Positions 31,276 through 32,849 of a stretch of DNA of 32,849 nt are shown one piece after another. Source of the stretch: DASUBN01 sp036500225 (GTDB taxonomy: Bacteria > Pseudomonadota > Gammaproteobacteria > Natronospirales > REEB76); assembly GCA_036500225.1 (NCBI GenBank), contig DASYCJ010000116.1, positions 1 through 32,849 of the forward strand, in the 5' to 3' direction. Position numbers and translations under genes: made by a program. Each line of letters starts with the position of its first letter. Position 1 is the stretch's first letter. The notes beneath the pieces were generated by a model, which saw only the letters and a program-made list of their open reading frames with translations, was not told the DNA's origin and made no database searches.

Positions 31276-32613
31276 TTAGATGAGATCAGCTTCCAAGTCA
31301 TGCTCGGCGCAGGCCTTGATCCTGACCTTGGCGAACTGGCCGGGCTTGAGCTTGGCCGCGCCGGCCACCCGTACCACGCCATCGATCTCCGGAGCATCGG
31401 CAAAGCTGCGGGCGATGGCAGTGCCGTCCTCCACTGCATCGACCAACACCTGTAGCTCGCGGCCCACCAGGCGCGCGAGACGCTTCTGGCTGATCTCCGC
31501 CTGCGTCGCCATGAACTGGGCGCGGCGTTCCTCTGCGAGTTCTTCCGGAACCCAATCCGGTAGTGCGTTGGCGTCAGCGCCCTCCACCGGCGAGTAAGCG
31601 AAGCACCCCACCCGATCCAACTCCGCTTCACGGATGAAGGACAAGAGTTCCTGGAAGTCCGCATCGGTCTCGCCGGGGAAGCCGACAATGAACGTGGAAC
31701 GGATGGTGAGGTCCGGACAGACCTTGCGCCAGGCCTGGATGCGCTGCAGGGCTTTCTCGCCCGCCGCGGGACGGCGCATGGATTTGAGGATCTTCGGGCT
31801 CGCGTGCTGTAAGGGGATATCCAGGTACGGAAGCACCTTGCCTTCAGCCATGAGCGGGATGATCTCGTCCACGTGGGGATATGGATACACGTAATGCAGG
31901 CGTGCCCACACGCCGAGTTCGCCTAGCGCGCTGCACAGATCGCTCATGTGCGAGCGGCGCTCCTTACCACGCCATTCACCGCCTGCGTAACGCAGGTCTA
32001 CTCCATAAGCGGAAGTGTCCTGGGACACCACCAGCAGTTCCTTCACGCCGTCTTTGACCAACTTCTCCGCTTCGCGCATCACTTCGGTGATGGGTCGGCT
32101 ATCGAGCTTGCCGCGCAGCTTAGGGATTATGCAGAAGCTGCACTTGTGGTTGCAGCCTTCGGAAATCTTGAGATAGGCGTAGTGGCGCGGCGTGAGCTTG
32201 ATGCCGCTGGCCGGGATCAGGTCCACATAGGGATTGCGCGCGGGCGGCGCCAACTGCGCATGTACCGCCTTCATCACCGCCTCGTAGTCGTGGGGACCGG
32301 TGATGGCCAGCACGTCCGGATGGTGCTGGCGGATGAAGTCCTCGCGCATGCCGAGGCAGCCCGTCACGATCACCTTGCCGTTCTCCGCCAGCGCCTCGCC
32401 GATGGCGTCCAGGGACTCCTTCTGTGCCGCCTCGATGAAGCCGCAGGTGTTCACCACCACCACGTCCGCCTCGCCGTAGCCGCCCACCACCTGGTAACCC
32501 TCGATGCGCAGCTGCGTGAGGATGCGCTCGGAATCGACGAGCGCCTTCGGGCAGCCGAGGCTGACGAAGCCCACGCGGGGTGAAGTCTGGGCGAATGTCG
32601 TCGGATGAGCCAT
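31276..32613 (-). CDS. rimO: ribosomal protein S12 methylthiotransferase RimO
   Basis: 445 residues. It adds a methylthio group to Asp88 (E. coli Asp89) of ribosomal protein S12 using two [4Fe-4S] clusters. The N-terminal MTTase domain has VGFVSLGCPKALVDSE, VVVNTCGFI and VTGCLGMR, whose three Cys bind the auxiliary cluster. The radical-SAM motif is EGCNHKCSFCIIP with Cys154, Cys158 and Cys161, followed by 'LRGKLDSRPITEVMREAEKL', 'LHYVYPYPH', PYLDIPLQHASPKIL, and a C-terminal TRAM-like domain ('GRELQVLVDAVEDGTAIARS'). 'GYGEADVVVVNTCGFI' is typical of RimO rather than MiaB. The ATG at 32611-32613 lies 13-30 bases from a hairpin cluster; a GGTAAC is the only weak ribosome-binding site. Confidence 0.96.
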   Translation of the reverse strand: MAHPTTFAQTSPRVGFVSLGCPKALVDSERILTQLRIEGYQVVGGYGEADVVVVNTCGFIEAAQKESLDAIGEALAENGKVIVTGCLGMREDFIRQHHPDVLAITGPHDYEAVMKAVHAQLAPPARNPYVDLIPASGIKLTPRHYAYLKISEGCNHKCSFCIIPKLRGKLDSRPITEVMREAEKLVKDGVKELLVVSQDTSAYGVDLRYAGGEWRGKERRSHMSDLCSALGELGVWARLHYVYPYPHVDEIIPLMAEGKVLPYLDIPLQHASPKILKSMRRPAAGEKALQRIQAWRKVCPDLTIRSTFIVGFPGETDADFQELLSFIREAELDRVGCFAYSPVEGADANALPDWVPEELAEERRAQFMATQAEISQKRLARLVGRELQVLVDAVEDGTAIARSFADAPEIDGVVRVAGAAKLKPGQFAKVRIKACAEHDLEADLI

Positions 32614-32629
32614 GCAGTTACCGGTATAT

Positions 32630-32719
32630 CACGGCGCAGGGATGCGCCGTGCGCGGAGCGGAGGCGGGTACGGCTGGGCCGGACCCGCCGATTCTCGAAA
32701 ATCCAGGGATGGATTTTCG
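32630..32719 (+). repeat. three consecutive hairpins, two with CAGGGATG loops
   Basis: 32630-32651 is a perfect 9-bp stem (CACGGCGCA / TGCGCCGTG) with loop GGGA. 32663-32689 is a GGCGGGT/ACCCGCC stem with an inner CGGC/GCCG. 32696-32719 is a perfect 10-bp stem (CGAAAATCCA / TGGATTTTCG), again with loop GGGA. On the plus strand the two outer hairpins present CA-GGGA-TG, the CsrA/RsmA-type motif. No T-run follows. They lie between two minus-strand genes and may be a dispersed repeat rather than a transcript. Confidence 0.55.
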
Positions 32720-32749
32720 GGAAGGCCTAAATTAGGAAGGCCGCGTATG

Positions 32750-32849
32750 CTACTGCCCCGTCTTGCCGGCAGCAAGGCTGGCCGCTTGTATATGTCCGTT
32801 TACGAGTTCATCAGCCAGTGCATTCATGCCGTAGACCTTCCGTAGGGCC
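32750..32849 (-). CDS. C-terminal end of an unidentified protein, cut by the right edge
   Basis: On the minus strand an uninterrupted frame enters from the right edge (first base of 32849 in the preceding codon) and ends with TAG at 32750-32752. It reads ALRKVYGMNALADELVNGHI, then QAASLAAGKTGQ. About 32 residues are visible, helical in character. No family can be assigned. It would be the gene upstream of rimO on the same strand. Confidence 0.45.
   Translation of the reverse strand, partial: ALRKVYGMNALADELVNGHIQAASLAAGKTGQ

Noticed and set aside
1..32849. Prophage, insertion sequence, toxin-antitoxin, defence island or CRISPR array
   Set aside because: I found no transposase, integrase, phage structural, nuclease-immunity or regularly spaced repeat signature anywhere in the window.

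Overview
The window is high-GC DNA with dense, short-spaced genes, many overlapping start/stop codons (ATGA, GTGA, TTGA) and a mix of housekeeping and exported proteins. The gene families (YadGH-type ABC exporter, LemA, RimO, ferrochelatase, MscL, S53 sedolisin protease, FucP-type sugar porter) point to a Gram-negative gammaproteobacterium. A Xanthomonadales-like or neighbouring lineage is my best guess from the families alone; no rRNA or other taxonomic marker is present. I saw no tRNA, rRNA, CRISPR array, insertion sequence or prophage gene.

Layout. 1-754 (minus): the start of a TPM-domain protein behind lemA. 905-4432 (plus): an alpha/beta hydrolase and a secreted S9 prolyl-oligopeptidase-type peptidase. 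4413-5218 (minus): two small membrane proteins, DUF2062 and DUF1475. 5219-5628: a gene-free stretch with a minus-strand terminator-like hairpin and a strongly foldable leader for the next gene. 5629-8136: a large secreted sedolisin (S53) with prodomain, two Ig/cadherin-like repeats and a PPC-like tail, closed by a strong terminator. 8386-10555: the yadG-yadH ABC exporter plus a small exported Cys-containing protein.

10557-17831 is the most coherent block: a divergent mannose/alpha-mannoside locus. An exported GH92 alpha-mannosidase (minus) faces a tightly coupled plus-strand operon of FucP-family sugar porter, PfkB-family fructokinase, AGE-family mannose isomerase/epimerase and exported GH47 alpha-1,2-mannosidase. 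Read together: two exported mannosidases release mannose, the porter imports it, the isomerase converts it to fructose and the kinase makes fructose 6-phosphate. GH47 is mainly a eukaryotic family (ER/Golgi N-glycan trimming), so its place in a bacterial catabolic operon is the leading point of interest.

17835-20863 (minus): an APC-type amino-acid permease followed by two exported or anchored proteins of unknown family. 21135-22490 (minus): a MATE exporter. 22589-23884: a FadI-like thiolase, then an inverted-repeat element and a bidirectional terminator shared with mscL (minus), whose product carries a C-terminal four-cysteine tail. 24625-26959: hemH, a two-module VOC protein and a DUF1453/CcdC-like membrane protein. 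26964-27917 (minus): an MBL-fold hydrolase. 28009-30091: two tandem paralogues of an unrecognised exported, possibly outer-membrane, family with similar upstream motifs and no visible Shine-Dalgarno. 30159-31112 (minus): a FecR-SPOR fusion. 31276-32613 (minus): rimO. The right edge has three consecutive hairpins and the C-terminal end of an unidentified minus-strand gene.

Starts were chosen by ribosome-binding site, signal peptide and family length. Family assignments come from motif recognition, not from a database search.
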